NCBI GenBank assembly: GCA_035531675.1 | Contig: DATKSL010000033.1 | Span: 62,001 to 126,000, forward strand | Origin: JAJPIG01 sp035531675 | GTDB taxonomy: Bacteria; Desulfobacterota; Binatia; Binatales; Binataceae | DNA: 64,000 nucleotides | Reading direction: 5' to 3' | Part shown: piece after piece, positions 15,021 to 23,732 of the stretch | How the letters are laid out: each line of letters opens with the position of its first letter | Numbering within the stretch: position 1 is the stretch's first letter | Translations under genes and position numbers: made by a program | Notes under the pieces: model-generated | Seen by the model: the letters and a program-made list of their open reading frames with translations, nothing else | Database searches by the model: none | Told to the model about the DNA's origin: nothing

Positions 15021-16214
15021 ATGGGATCAGCGCAGCAGATCAGGCGCAAGCCCGGCCGTCCCGGGAAAGAATACGCTCCGTACCTGGAAGCGGCCTGGGG
15101 ATTCAAGAACCATTGGTACCCGGCGCTGTTCAGCGACGAGCTGCCGGAAGGCTCGCTGCGCGGCGTTATGATCGCCGGTCACGAGATTGCGCTGCGCCGG
15201 GCCAAAGGCAAGGTCTACGCGCTGGCGGATCAATGCGCGCATCGGGGCGTGAAGATTTCCGCCCGTCAGATGTGTCTCAACGACGAGCATCTGACCTGCT
15301 GGTACCACGGCTTCTGTTACGGTCTCGAGGACGGCGTGCTGAAGACCATTGTCGGCTCGCCGAAGGATCCGATAATCGGCAAGGTCAGGATTCGCACCTA
15401 CCCGCTGGAGGAGCGCAGCGGGATCATCTTCGTCTTCGTCGGCGACCCGGATTATCGGCCGCTCCCGTCGCTCAGTGCGGACCTGCCAATTCCGATCACG
15501 GACGATCCGAATCCTACGCCCCATCTGCTCGAAGAGGGGCTCTTCGTGCGCGGCATCCACGCGCTGGCAAGATCCAACTGGCGGCTGGGAGCGGAGAATG
15601 CATTCGATCCCGGTCACGTGCTCATTCACTGGGATAACGCGATCGTCGCCGCGACCGATTCATTCATCCCGCTGGGCTTTCACCCGACGTCGCCGGAGGC
15701 GGTGAAGATCATCGATCTGCCCGACGGCCCGAAAGGGATAATGAATATGTACAATACCGGCGCTTACGAATTAGTCACTGAGAATCTGGTCGCCGGCATA
15801 AAGTCGCGCGGCAGCAATCATCATTACCTCCGCACCTCGTTCTATCTGCCGGGATGCCTGCTGGTCGAGCATTGGCCATTGACCGGGTTGGCAATTTACG
15901 GCTGGTACGTTCCGACCGACGATCAGCATCACGAATACTGGGACGTTGTAATCGGCCGCTACAACAGCGAAGCGGAGCGCAAAAACCTGGATTTCAAGTA
16001 CGAGAAAATGTTCAAGCCGCTGCACTTCGAGGACTTCTACAGCAATGACATTTTCGCGCGCGAGGCGATGCAACGCTACTACGCTCGGCAGGACGGGTGG
16101 AGCCGTGAACAGCTTTGCGAGCTCGACTCGGGAATCGTTACCTGGCGAAAACTCGCCTCACGCTATAACCGCGGTATCCAGGCGCCGCCCGATTGGGCCG
16201 CCCCGCGCGACTAG
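15021..16214 (+). CDS. Rieske non-heme iron oxygenase, alpha subunit, carbazole-dioxygenase-like
   Basis: 397 residues from the ATG at 15021. The Rieske [2Fe-2S] ligands are C72-A-H74 and C93-WY-H96. The mononuclear iron site is in ENAFDPGHVLIH, giving H199 and H203. The opening WGFKNHWYPALFSDELPEG and the Rieske flank are reminiscent of carbazole 1,9a-dioxygenase CarAa and related homotrimeric oxygenases that work without a beta subunit; no beta subunit gene adjoins this one. Ferredoxin and reductase genes are missing locally. The following hydrolase starts within about 40 bases, suggesting an operon. Confidence 0.9.
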   Translation: MGSAQQIRRKPGRPGKEYAPYLEAAWGFKNHWYPALFSDELPEGSLRGVMIAGHEIALRRAKGKVYALADQCAHRGVKISARQMCLNDEHLTCWYHGFCYGLEDGVLKTIVGSPKDPIIGKVRIRTYPLEERSGIIFVFVGDPDYRPLPSLSADLPIPITDDPNPTPHLLEEGLFVRGIHALARSNWRLGAENAFDPGHVLIHWDNAIVAATDSFIPLGFHPTSPEAVKIIDLPDGPKGIMNMYNTGAYELVTENLVAGIKSRGSNHHYLRTSFYLPGCLLVEHWPLTGLAIYGWYVPTDDQHHEYWDVVIGRYNSEAERKNLDFKYEKMFKPLHFEDFYSNDIFAREAMQRYYARQDGWSREQLCELDSGIVTWRKLASRYNRGIQAPPDWAAPRD

Positions 16215-16252
16215 ACGAGATGTCCTTGCCAGGCGGGCGGGGCGGTAAAGCA

Positions 16253-17596
16253 ATGGCCGGCACCACCAGGCAGATTCCGTTCACGGCGGACCAGGAGCGA
16301 TGGTACGCAGCCGCGTGGGAGCGCTTCAACCTCGATCGTCTCAAGACGCTGCTCATCGAGCTGGTCAATATTCACAGCCCGACCGGTGCCGAGCGCGAGG
16401 CGGCCGAGTTCCTGGCGAGCTATCTCAAGGCCCACCTTGGCGGGCGCGCGGTCTATCAGCCGGTCAGCGATCTTACCGGCAACTGTTTCGGCGAGGTTCG
16501 CGGCGCCACAGGCGCGACGGGAGCGCGACTGATGCTTTATGCGCCGCTCGATACTCATCTCGACGCCGATCCGGAAACCGACGTGCCGTGGGTAGGTTCC
16601 GCGTTGCGCCCCGATATGGTGCCCCGGGCATCCGTCGAGGGGGATTTCATCATCGGCCTCGGCGCTTCCAATCCGAAGAGCATGGTGGCGACGCTGACCG
16701 AAGTGGCGACCGCGCTCTACGAAAGCGGCATCCCGCTCATCGGCGCATTGCAGCCGGCCTTCGCCGGCGGAGGAATGTCGGTAAATTCGCCGCGCCGGCG
16801 GCATTACGGGTTAGGCGATGGCGTGTATCATCTGATCTCGCGCGGCGTCGGCCCGGATTTCGCAATCATCATGAAGCCAATCTGGGCGGTCTACTCAGAA
16901 GAGCCCGGGCTCTGCTGGTTTCGAATATCGGTCCGCGGCACACTGGCCTACGCCGGCTCGCCGCGCACAGTGGTGGGCGATCGCAGCTCGATTCTTCCCG
17001 CCGCCGTTCTGATCCCCGAGATCGATCAGTGGATACGTGAATACACCGCCCGCAATGCCGCGAATACGCTTTCGCCGGAAGGAAAGATTACTGCGCTGCG
17101 GGCCGGTTGGCCCGATCGCTTCGCTTACTCATCGGCGACTACCGAGATTTACGTCGACGTTCGCTGTACGCCCGCGATGACGCTGGGCGAGGTGAACGCA
17201 CAGTTCTCGGCCGGGATGGAGACGATTCGCCGGCGCCATCCGGAGGTCGAGTTCGATTGGGAGATGATTGCGGCGCTGCCCGGCGGCGCGACCGACCCGG
17301 ACAACTGGATAATCCAATCCTGCCGCAGAGGCTGGGAATGCGTCGAAGCGCGACCGCATGGCGATCCGCCGCGGATGGGTGGCAGAACAGACGGCTCGCT
17401 AATTCGCCGACTTGGCATCCCGACCGCGCGTATCGGCTTCCCGTGGCCCGCTGCAAACACGCCGGAGCCGTATACGCAGGGCATGGGCGGGATGGGCGTC
17501 GCCTGCCTTCCCGACCTGGTCACATGCGCAAAGGCGATTATGTACGCGGTTATCGACACACTTAGCAGAACGCGCACGGAACTCGGACTTCGGTGA
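16253..17596 (+). CDS. M20/ArgE-DapE family metallohydrolase
   Basis: About 447 residues from ATG 16253; alternative starts at 16220 (ATG) and 16193 (TTG, overlapping the Rieske gene) exist. M20 hydrolases use two metal ions to cleave amides, carbamates or peptides. Seen: NIHSPTGAEREAAEFL near the N-terminus, the first metal motif APLDTHLDAD (usual form H-D-x-V), GLGASNPKSMVA, and the C-terminal GGRTDGSLIRRLGIPT region. In APLDTHLDAD the leading His of the canonical GHxDxV is replaced by Leu, and the catalytic GAxDMKG is GASNPKS, so activity may be altered. Position after a Rieske gene suggests an amide-containing intermediate. Confidence 0.75.
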   Translation: MAGTTRQIPFTADQERWYAAAWERFNLDRLKTLLIELVNIHSPTGAEREAAEFLASYLKAHLGGRAVYQPVSDLTGNCFGEVRGATGATGARLMLYAPLDTHLDADPETDVPWVGSALRPDMVPRASVEGDFIIGLGASNPKSMVATLTEVATALYESGIPLIGALQPAFAGGGMSVNSPRRRHYGLGDGVYHLISRGVGPDFAIIMKPIWAVYSEEPGLCWFRISVRGTLAYAGSPRTVVGDRSSILPAAVLIPEIDQWIREYTARNAANTLSPEGKITALRAGWPDRFAYSSATTEIYVDVRCTPAMTLGEVNAQFSAGMETIRRRHPEVEFDWEMIAALPGGATDPDNWIIQSCRRGWECVEARPHGDPPRMGGRTDGSLIRRLGIPTARIGFPWPAANTPEPYTQGMGGMGVACLPDLVTCAKAIMYAVIDTLSRTRTELGLR

Positions 17597-17701
17597 CGCT
17601 CATCGGCGAAGTGCACTTGGCGAGTGACTATATAGATCAACATCGTGTAACGGATAACGGAGTTCTTATAACTAGCCTGTCAATTGTAATGGGAGACGAT
17701 A

Positions 17702-18322
17702 ATGGTGCGGTTTGACATCGACGCATCGCGGATGGCGCTGCTGGTGCACGATATGCAGAACGCCTTCGTCGGCCATATTCCAGCGTTCCCCGCGCAATGT
17801 CGTTCGATCATCCCCAACCTGCAGCGGCTGATCGCCGCCTTTCGGGCCACGGCGCGGCCGGTGATCTACAGTCAGGTCACCATGCGGCGCGACTTTCTCG
17901 ACTGGCGCCTGGTCACCGCGGTTTTCCCGCGCGAGGCGCTCGACGAGCTGGCCGAAGGCAGCCCCGGTATCGGGATCTGCCCTGAGCTGGCGCCCGCGGC
18001 GGGTGATATCGTGATTCGGAAAAGCGCCTACAGCCCGTTTCAAAACACCAGCCTCGAGAACCTGCTGCGCGGCTTCGACGTGGACGGGCTGGTGGTGGCG
18101 GGCGTGACCACCAACGTCGGCTGCGATTCGACCATCCGCGACGCGTTCTACCGCGGCATCAAGACCCTGCTGGTCACCGACGCCAGCGGCACCGACGGTA
18201 TCGATGAGACGCCGTGGGGTCCGATCTCGGCCGAGCAGATGCATCGAGCGACCTGCGCCACGCTCGGTCAATATTTCACCGAACTCGTTACCACCGAGCA
18301 GGTGCTCGCCAGGTTGCGGTAA
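17702..18322 (+). CDS. Isochorismatase-family cysteine hydrolase
   Basis: A 206-residue alpha/beta hydrolase of the isochorismatase/N-carbamoylsarcosine amidase superfamily, preceded by GGGAGA. The catalytic triad is present: D17 in VHDMQN, K107 in IRKSAYSPF and C141 in GVTTNVGCDSTIRDA. The cis-peptide motif AGVTTN before the cysteine is also intact. With Cys present, amide or carbamoyl hydrolysis is more likely than true isochorismate cleavage. It follows a Rieske oxygenase and an M20 hydrolase, consistent with breakdown of an N-containing compound. Confidence 0.88.
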   Translation: MVRFDIDASRMALLVHDMQNAFVGHIPAFPAQCRSIIPNLQRLIAAFRATARPVIYSQVTMRRDFLDWRLVTAVFPREALDELAEGSPGIGICPELAPAAGDIVIRKSAYSPFQNTSLENLLRGFDVDGLVVAGVTTNVGCDSTIRDAFYRGIKTLLVTDASGTDGIDETPWGPISAEQMHRATCATLGQYFTELVTTEQVLARLR

Positions 18323-18362
18323 GGCGCAGGCGGACGTTGGCGCAGAGAGGAGAGCAGGACGA

Positions 18363-18761
18363 ATGAATTCGGATGAGCGGAAGGCGGCGGCGATCAGGTT
18401 TTTCGAAAATCTCAATCATCCCGATCCGGCGGTGTTCGAGGATCTAATCGCGGAAGATTTCAAGTTCGAAATCGTCTCCGGGCTGACCGAGTTTCCGCCG
18501 ATTCATGGACGGCGGAATTTTGCGGCAACCGAATGTGCGACCCTGAAGCGGCTGTTTCCGTCCGGACTCAAGCTCAAGATAGAAAGGGTGATTTGCGACG
18601 GACCGCACGTGGCGGTGCTTGCCGAAGCCGACACCGTCGCCGCGAATGGCAGGAAGTATCATCAGCGCTACAACTTCTACCTGCGTTTCGAGGGCGATCA
18701 AATCGTGGAGGGTCGCGAGTACAACGATACCAACCTGGTACGCGAAGTCTTTCTCAGCTAG
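18363..18761 (+). CDS. SnoaL-like/NTF2-fold protein
   Basis: 132 residues from the ATG at 18363, with AGAGAGGAGAG upstream. The sequence follows the NTF2-like cone-barrel plan: AIRFFENLNHPDPAVFEDLI, DFKFEIVSG, and the strands VAVLAEADTVAANGRKYHQRYNF then DQIVEGREYNDTNLVREVF. Members act as small isomerases, cyclases, dehydratases or binding proteins and are common in aromatic and polyketide pathways. It is closely spaced behind the isochorismatase-like gene. No specific activity can be assigned. Confidence 0.8.
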   Translation: MNSDERKAAAIRFFENLNHPDPAVFEDLIAEDFKFEIVSGLTEFPPIHGRRNFAATECATLKRLFPSGLKLKIERVICDGPHVAVLAEADTVAANGRKYHQRYNFYLRFEGDQIVEGREYNDTNLVREVFLS

Positions 18762-19051
18762 CCCACCTTCGCAAAGCGAGGCGGACGACTCGATCGATCG
18801 GGCCGCCCGCCGTTACCTCGACGAACGGTTTCCGGCACGGTCACATCCGTGCAGCGCACCAGCCCGGGTTGAAAGTCACGCGCCGATTCCAGGCCGTTGC
18901 TGGAGATCGCCGCAGCCTGAGACATCCCCGGCGAAGAAAAGGCAAACATCGATTTTCTGTAAACGAAAGGCCGCGTGGCTACGTCGAAAGGGCAACAACC
19001 GAACGGAACTTAGGGTTGTGCGACTTTCGCAGCATAAAGGAGATTTGCATC

Positions 19052-19549
19052 ATGAGGTCAAAGATAACCGCGGCGCTCGCTTTCGCGGGATTGCTGATGG
19101 TCGCGATTCCGCTCACCGCCTCGGCCAATGATCAGGCGACCTGCACGCACACGCCGGGCTGGGGATACGCCAAGCCGAAGATGTACCGCAACTGGCGGCA
19201 ACTGCACTGCGGCGGCAGGTACGGCTACAACCGGAATTCCTTGCAGAATTACCTCGGGGGCGGATTGTTGCCGTTCGCACCCGCGTATAACCAGGCGGCT
19301 CCCGGCTACGGCTACGGCAACGGCTACGGCTACGGCCACGGCCAGTATGCACCGGCCTATAACCAGTACGGGCCCTACGCCAATCGCGACGACGATGACG
19401 ACAATGGTGGCGGCAATGGATGGGGTGCGCAGCGCGGAGGCAACTGGAATGGCGGCGGATGGTACAACCATCCGGGGCACTTTCATGGCGGCAACTACCG
19501 GCATGGACGCCATTCCGGTCGCGGCGGCTGGCATCACGACGACCGCTAA
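19052..19549 (+). CDS. Secreted Gly/Tyr/His-rich low-complexity protein
   Basis: 165 residues; the start is fixed by AAAGGAGA eight bases upstream and a clear signal peptide (MRSKITAALAFAGLLMVAIP, cut after TASA). The mature protein has two cysteines and aromatic residues, then low-complexity tracts: GYGYGNGYGYGHGQY, an acidic DDDDDN patch, and a Gly/Trp/His-rich tail (GRHSGRGGWHHDD). Such compositions occur in envelope, matrix or metal-binding proteins; no fold is recognised. The gene stands alone, with an imperfect hairpin downstream and an ECF sigma operon after that. Confidence 0.7.
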   Translation: MRSKITAALAFAGLLMVAIPLTASANDQATCTHTPGWGYAKPKMYRNWRQLHCGGRYGYNRNSLQNYLGGGLLPFAPAYNQAAPGYGYGNGYGYGHGQYAPAYNQYGPYANRDDDDDNGGGNGWGAQRGGNWNGGGWYNHPGHFHGGNYRHGRHSGRGGWHHDDR

Positions 19550-19588
19550 AGCAGTCGACTAAGCGGCGCGCGTAATCAGGCGCTTATT

Positions 19589-19627
19589 GCAACCCGGATG
19601 CGTACCATCGGTACGCGTCCGGGTTGC
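19589..19627 (+). terminator. Long hairpin, probable terminator or boundary element
   Basis: Arms of 18 bases (gcaacccggatgcgtacc and ggtacgcgtccgggttgc) pair with one G-U and a 3-base loop. There is no U run after it, so it may be a factor-dependent terminator, a mobile-repeat (REP-like) unit or a protein site. It lies 40 bases after the stop of the secreted protein. Confidence 0.45.
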
Positions 19628-19848
19628 TCGCTGGTTCTTCGGATACGACGAATATCCGCGCTTTCCAACAGTCGGTACAATACGGCGCGCTTGCCGTCGC
19701 CGATTCGCCCGAGCGCAGCGGCACCTGACTCTGATTCTGCCGCCGATATCCGCGGCCATGTAAACGATTTATGCTCGGGTTTCGTCCAAAGCGTTGTGGA
19801 GCTAACATGCCCAAAACGGCCGGAAGCCAGTCGGCGATGCCCGCGTGA

Positions 19849-20466
19849 GTGCCGGGCGATGGCGCTCCCGGACCGAATACGCCGGGTGGATCATTTCAGG
19901 TGGGGCCTTCCGATGAGGATCTGTGCGCAAGAATTGCCGAGCGCGATGCCCAGGCGTTCGATCTCATCGTCGAACGGCACCAGGCGCGGACCTACCGGCT
20001 GGCCTGCTCGATACTCGGGAATGAAGCCGATGCCCGGGATGTCTCGCAGGACGCCTTCATCCGGCTCTACGAGGCGGCGCACAGTTTCGACCGCCGGGCG
20101 CGCTTTTCGACCTGGTTTTATCGGATTCTGGTCAACCTTTGCATCGACCATCAGCGGCGCAATCGATGGTGGCGAAAGGTCGTGCCGCTCGCGACGCCTG
20201 ACGATGACCCCGATGCGATCCAGCTCGATCCGCCGTCGACCGAGCCCGGGCCGCTCGATGAGGCGCTGCGGCGGCAATCCGTCGAGCAGCTCAACCGGGC
20301 CCTGGGCGGGCTCTCGGCGCATCAGCGAACGGCGGTGTTATTACAGGCACAACAGGGTTTTACAAGTAAGGAGATCGCGGCCGTGCTCAATTGTTCGGAG
20401 AGCACCGCACGCGTCCATTTGCATCGCGCGATTACGCATCTGCGCAAGGTGATGAAGGACGAATGA
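19849..20466 (+). CDS. ECF-type RNA polymerase sigma factor
   Basis: 205 residues from a GTG directly after an in-frame stop; a later start is possible because the first 18 residues are low complexity. Region 2 is clear: DAQAFDLIVERHQARTYRLA, DARDVSQDAFIRLYEA, and RFSTWFYRILVNLCIDHQRR. Region 4 follows a Pro/Asp-rich linker: LSAHQRTAVLLQAQQGFTSK and EIAAVLNCSESTARVHLHRA. This protein redirects RNA polymerase to a specific promoter set. The anti-sigma gene follows after three bases, the usual arrangement, and two exported proteins complete the operon. Confidence 0.93.
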   Translation: MPGDGAPGPNTPGGSFQVGPSDEDLCARIAERDAQAFDLIVERHQARTYRLACSILGNEADARDVSQDAFIRLYEAAHSFDRRARFSTWFYRILVNLCIDHQRRNRWWRKVVPLATPDDDPDAIQLDPPSTEPGPLDEALRRQSVEQLNRALGGLSAHQRTAVLLQAQQGFTSKEIAAVLNCSESTARVHLHRAITHLRKVMKDE

Positions 20467-20469
20467 CCG

Positions 20470-20985
20470 ATGTGGCGCGCGCATCCTGATACCGCTTTGA
20501 TCCCGTACCTCCACGGCGAGCTCGCCGCCGAGGAGGGCGTCGCCCTGCGGGCGCATCTGGAGGGCTGCGCGCGATGCCGCGAGGATCTGGCGGCGGCCGA
20601 ATCGGTGATCCGGGAGGTCGCGCATCGCGTCGAGCAGATTCCCGAACCGGACTGGACGGTTTATCAGTATCAGTTACGGCGCAAGCTCAATGCCCGGCGC
20701 GGCGAGCAGGTCCGCCGATGGCGCCCGGGGCTGGCCTGGGCATCGCTGGCGGCCGCTGCCGTCGCCACCAGCGCTATCGTCCTGGCGTTCGCCCTTTCGC
20801 CGGGACCGCGCCCGCCGGCGGTCGATCAGCTTGAGGTCGAGGGGGCCCTGGCCGACGCCGACATCGGCTTGCTGCGCGACTATCCGGTCGTCGCGCATCT
20901 CGATTTGCTGGAAAACTACGACGTGATTGAGAATCTCGATCAACTCACGCCGCCGAGCCGCCCGCATGCAGTTTCCGGGTCGTAG
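20470..20985 (+). CDS. Membrane anti-sigma factor with zinc-finger (zf-HC2) domain
   Basis: 171 residues. The N-terminal anti-sigma domain shows the H29-x3-C33-x2-C36 zinc motif within LRAHLEGCARC. A single membrane helix (LAWASLAAAAVATSAIVLAFAL) separates it from an exported C-terminal domain of about 60 residues. This topology fits a cytoplasmic inhibitor of the preceding sigma factor controlled from outside the membrane. Start ATG 20470 is four bases past the sigma stop. The end overlaps the next gene by 20 bases. Confidence 0.88.
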   Translation: MWRAHPDTALIPYLHGELAAEEGVALRAHLEGCARCREDLAAAESVIREVAHRVEQIPEPDWTVYQYQLRRKLNARRGEQVRRWRPGLAWASLAAAAVATSAIVLAFALSPGPRPPAVDQLEVEGALADADIGLLRDYPVVAHLDLLENYDVIENLDQLTPPSRPHAVSGS

Positions 20986-21358
20986 CATCATCGCGGGTAC
21001 CATCGTGCTGGCCGCGCTGACTTTCACAGGCATCCGGCGGGTGCAGGCGCAAGGCCAGCAGCCGGACCTGAACATGCTGCTGAACCTCGACCTCTTCTCC
21101 TCGTCCGCCGATGCCGACCAGGCCCAGCCTCCGGCGCCGGGCGGCTCGATGCTCGACCAAATTCAGGCGCTCCGGCAGATGGGCTATCTGCATGGCAATG
21201 GTGAGGACGCGCCGCCGCCGCCGCCACCGGGCTACAGCGGCGAGGGGCCGCCTTATCCGCTCAGCGGCGAGGCCGGTCCCTTTCCGCCGCTCAATAACGC
21301 ACCGGATGTTAATACGCTGATGCCGTGGCTTTACGACTTCCTCGGGGGCGGCCGATGA
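20966..21358 (+). CDS. Secreted proline-rich hypothetical protein in the sigma operon
   Basis: 130 residues from ATG 20966, inside the 3' end of the anti-sigma gene. A signal peptide is visible (SIIAGTIVLAALTFTGIRRV, cut after VQA). The mature part starts QGQQPDLNMLLNLDLF and has proline-rich tracts (PPPPPPGYSGEGPPYP). It ends NTLMPWLYDFLGGGR and shares a 4-base ATGA overlap with the next gene. No family recognised. Operon position suggests a partner of the DUF3106 protein or the stress sensor. Confidence 0.7.
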   Translation: MQFPGRSIIAGTIVLAALTFTGIRRVQAQGQQPDLNMLLNLDLFSSSADADQAQPPAPGGSMLDQIQALRQMGYLHGNGEDAPPPPPPGYSGEGPPYPLSGEAGPFPPLNNAPDVNTLMPWLYDFLGGGR

Positions 21359-21888
21359 TCCGCGTATCGCGATGGGGGGCAACGGCGCTGGTCGTCGCCA
21401 CGCTGCTAGTCGGCGCGATTGCGTCTCCGGCGCGAGCCCAGCAGCCGATGAATGGCGCCGAGCGGGCGCTAATCGCACAGCATCGCGATCAATGGGCGCG
21501 GTTGACCCCGGACCAGCGCCAACGGGTGCTCGATAATTATCGTCTATGGCAGCGGATGACGCCGGCCGCGCGCCATACTGCGCAGCAGAATTATCAGCAG
21601 TTTCGCCGCCTCCCCCCGGGCGAGCGCGAGCAGGTGCTGCAGGGGCTGCATCGATGGCGCGCGCTGCCGCCCGCCGAGCGTCAGAATCTGCGCCAGGCCT
21701 ACGGGCGCTTCAACCGTCTACCGCCGGCGCGCCGCCAGTGGATGGTCCAGCGCTACCAGCATTTCCAGCATCTGCCCCCCGCCCAGCGCCAGCATGTGCT
21801 CGAGAACTATCGCCGCTGGCGCCACATGTCTCAGCAGCAGCGCGAAGAGCTGCGCAGGCGCTTCGGAAAAAGGCATCACCAGCACTAG
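21355..21888 (+). CDS. DUF3106 family exported protein
   Basis: 177 residues from the ATG that overlaps the previous stop. After a signal peptide ending ASPARA, the protein consists of arginine- and glutamine-rich repeats of about 20 residues, each near RLPPAERQ-LQ-YRRW, seven or so in a row: WARLTPDQRQRVLDNYRLWQ, WRALPPAERQNLRQAY, FQHLPPAQRQHVLENY. This is the DUF3106 pattern, predicted to form a helical, possibly periplasmic chaperone-like rod related in feel to CpxP/Spy proteins. The ECF/anti-sigma/DUF3106 arrangement suggests an envelope-stress response; function is not established. Confidence 0.85.
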   Translation: MIRVSRWGATALVVATLLVGAIASPARAQQPMNGAERALIAQHRDQWARLTPDQRQRVLDNYRLWQRMTPAARHTAQQNYQQFRRLPPGEREQVLQGLHRWRALPPAERQNLRQAYGRFNRLPPARRQWMVQRYQHFQHLPPAQRQHVLENYRRWRHMSQQQREELRRRFGKRHHQH

Positions 21889-22004
21889 CCGTCGCGTCCG
21901 GCCCGTCGTCAGCCGGCGCGCGCGCCCTTTCTTATTTCCGCGCGACGCTTGTATGATCCTCTCGCGCTGGATCCCGGGGTCGGATCACGCAAAGGAAATC
22001 CGCG

Positions 22005-23693
22005 ATGGCCTACGACCTGTTGATTCGCAATGCGAAAATCTGCGACGGCTCGGGCGCGCCGCTTTACGACGGAGCGGTCGCAACCGCGGGCGGCAAGATC
22101 GTCGCGGCCGGTAAAATCGACGGCCGCGCGCGGCGTGAGATCGACGCCCAGGGCAGGATCGTCGCGCCCGGATTTATCGATATCCATACCCATTACGACG
22201 CCCAGATTTCGTGGGATCCGCTGCTGACCAGTTCGTGCTGGCACGGCATCACGACTGTGCTGATGGGCAATTGCGGGGTCGGCGTCGCGCCGTGCAAGCC
22301 GGAGGCGCGCGGGATGCTGGCGTGGGACCTGGTGAACGTCGAGGCGATGCCCTACGACGTGCTGCTCGGCGGCGTGTCGTGGGAGTGGGAGACGTTTCCC
22401 GAATATATGGCGGCGGTGACCGGCAAGGGCGTCGGTCTGAACGTCGGTTTCCTGGTGCCGCTTTCGGCGCTGCGCACCTACGTGATGGGCGAGCAGGCCA
22501 GCGAGCGGGCCGCGTCGGGCGACGAGATCGGACGGATGTGCGCGCTGCTGCGCGAGGCGATGGTCGCGGGCGCCTACGGTTTTTCGCTGAGCCTGTTCGA
22601 GCTGCATAACGGTTACCAGGGCCGGCCGCTGGCGAGCCGCCTGGCCAGTCTCGAAGAGCTGACCGCGCTCAGCCGCGTGATGCGCGAGCTCGACCAGGGC
22701 ATCATCGAGGTCAACGTGCCGCGCACCGGCGGCGTGATGCTGACGGACGAGGCCTTCGACCTGCTGGTGATGCTCGCGCGCGAGAGCCGGCGGCCGGTGA
22801 CGTGGCTCGCGCTGCTCGATTTCCCCGGCATGCCGGCCGAGATTCATCAGCAGGTGATGGCGCGCTTCGCGCCGTTTCTTCAGAGCGGCCTCAAGATTAT
22901 GCCGCAGACCACGCCGCGTCCGCTGAAGGTCTTCACCACGCTGCGCGATCCGTTCGTGTTCGGCAGCTTCCGATGCTGGCGGGGGGCCTTCAATCGCAGC
23001 GTCGCAGAGCAGATGGCGCTGTACCGATCGCCGTCGTTTCGCGACGAATTCCGCGCCGATCTCAAACAAGGCGGCGGCGCAGCGTTTCGCGGCCACTGGG
23101 ATACGGTCGAGATCGCGGGCGTGGCGCATGCGGAAAATCGCCCGCTGATCGGCCGCACCGTCGAGCAAATCGCCGCCGCACGGGCGCAGGATCCGATCGA
23201 CGCCTTGCTCGATCTCGCCGTCAGCGAGGAGCTCGCCACCGGCTTCACGGTCTCGGTCGCGAACGTCGACCCGGCGCGTGTCCAGACCCTGGTGACGATG
23301 CCGAACGTGCTGCTCGGACTCTCCGACGGCGGCGCGCACGTCAACCAGTTCTGCGACGCCGGGCTGCCCAGCTACGTGCTGCATGAATGGGTGCGAAAGC
23401 GCGGCGTGATGACGATCGAGCAGGCGGTGCGACGGCTCACCTCCGAGCCGGCCGACTTCATGGGATTGCGCAACAAGGGTCGCATCGCCGCGGGCCTCGA
23501 CGCCGACCTGGTGCTGTTCGATCCCGACGCGATTCGCCCCTGCGTCACCGAGCAGCTCGACGATCTGCCGGGCGGCAAGCCGCGGCTAATCGAACGTGCC
23601 GAGGGTATCGCGCTGAGCGTCGTCAATGGCGAAATTCTGTTCGAAAACAACGTCTACCAGGGCGGCCTTCCCGGGCGACTGGTGAAGTCCTGA
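22005..23693 (+). CDS. N-acyl-D-amino-acid deacylase/D-aminoacylase family amidohydrolase
   Basis: A 562-residue amidohydrolase with AAGGAA upstream. Metal-site features: FIDIHTHYDAQ (H61 and H63), MGNCGVG (C90, the zinc-bridging Cys position of D-aminoacylases), and the late catalytic aspartate region GLSDGGAHVNQFCDAG. The small beta-sandwich domain is formed by the N-terminal LLIRNAKICDGSG and the C-terminal GLDADLVLFDP parts. The family hydrolyses N-acyl D-amino acids and other cyclic or linear amides. It opens the large catabolic block and is followed by a cupin and a ring-hydroxylating oxygenase, so it may act on an amide-bearing substrate. Confidence 0.88.
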   Translation: MAYDLLIRNAKICDGSGAPLYDGAVATAGGKIVAAGKIDGRARREIDAQGRIVAPGFIDIHTHYDAQISWDPLLTSSCWHGITTVLMGNCGVGVAPCKPEARGMLAWDLVNVEAMPYDVLLGGVSWEWETFPEYMAAVTGKGVGLNVGFLVPLSALRTYVMGEQASERAASGDEIGRMCALLREAMVAGAYGFSLSLFELHNGYQGRPLASRLASLEELTALSRVMRELDQGIIEVNVPRTGGVMLTDEAFDLLVMLARESRRPVTWLALLDFPGMPAEIHQQVMARFAPFLQSGLKIMPQTTPRPLKVFTTLRDPFVFGSFRCWRGAFNRSVAEQMALYRSPSFRDEFRADLKQGGGAAFRGHWDTVEIAGVAHAENRPLIGRTVEQIAAARAQDPIDALLDLAVSEELATGFTVSVANVDPARVQTLVTMPNVLLGLSDGGAHVNQFCDAGLPSYVLHEWVRKRGVMTIEQAVRRLTSEPADFMGLRNKGRIAAGLDADLVLFDPDAIRPCVTEQLDDLPGGKPRLIERAEGIALSVVNGEILFENNVYQGGLPGRLVKS

Positions 23694-23732
23694 AGAATCA
23701 ACCGACCGTCGAATTATAGCGAGGTGATATCG

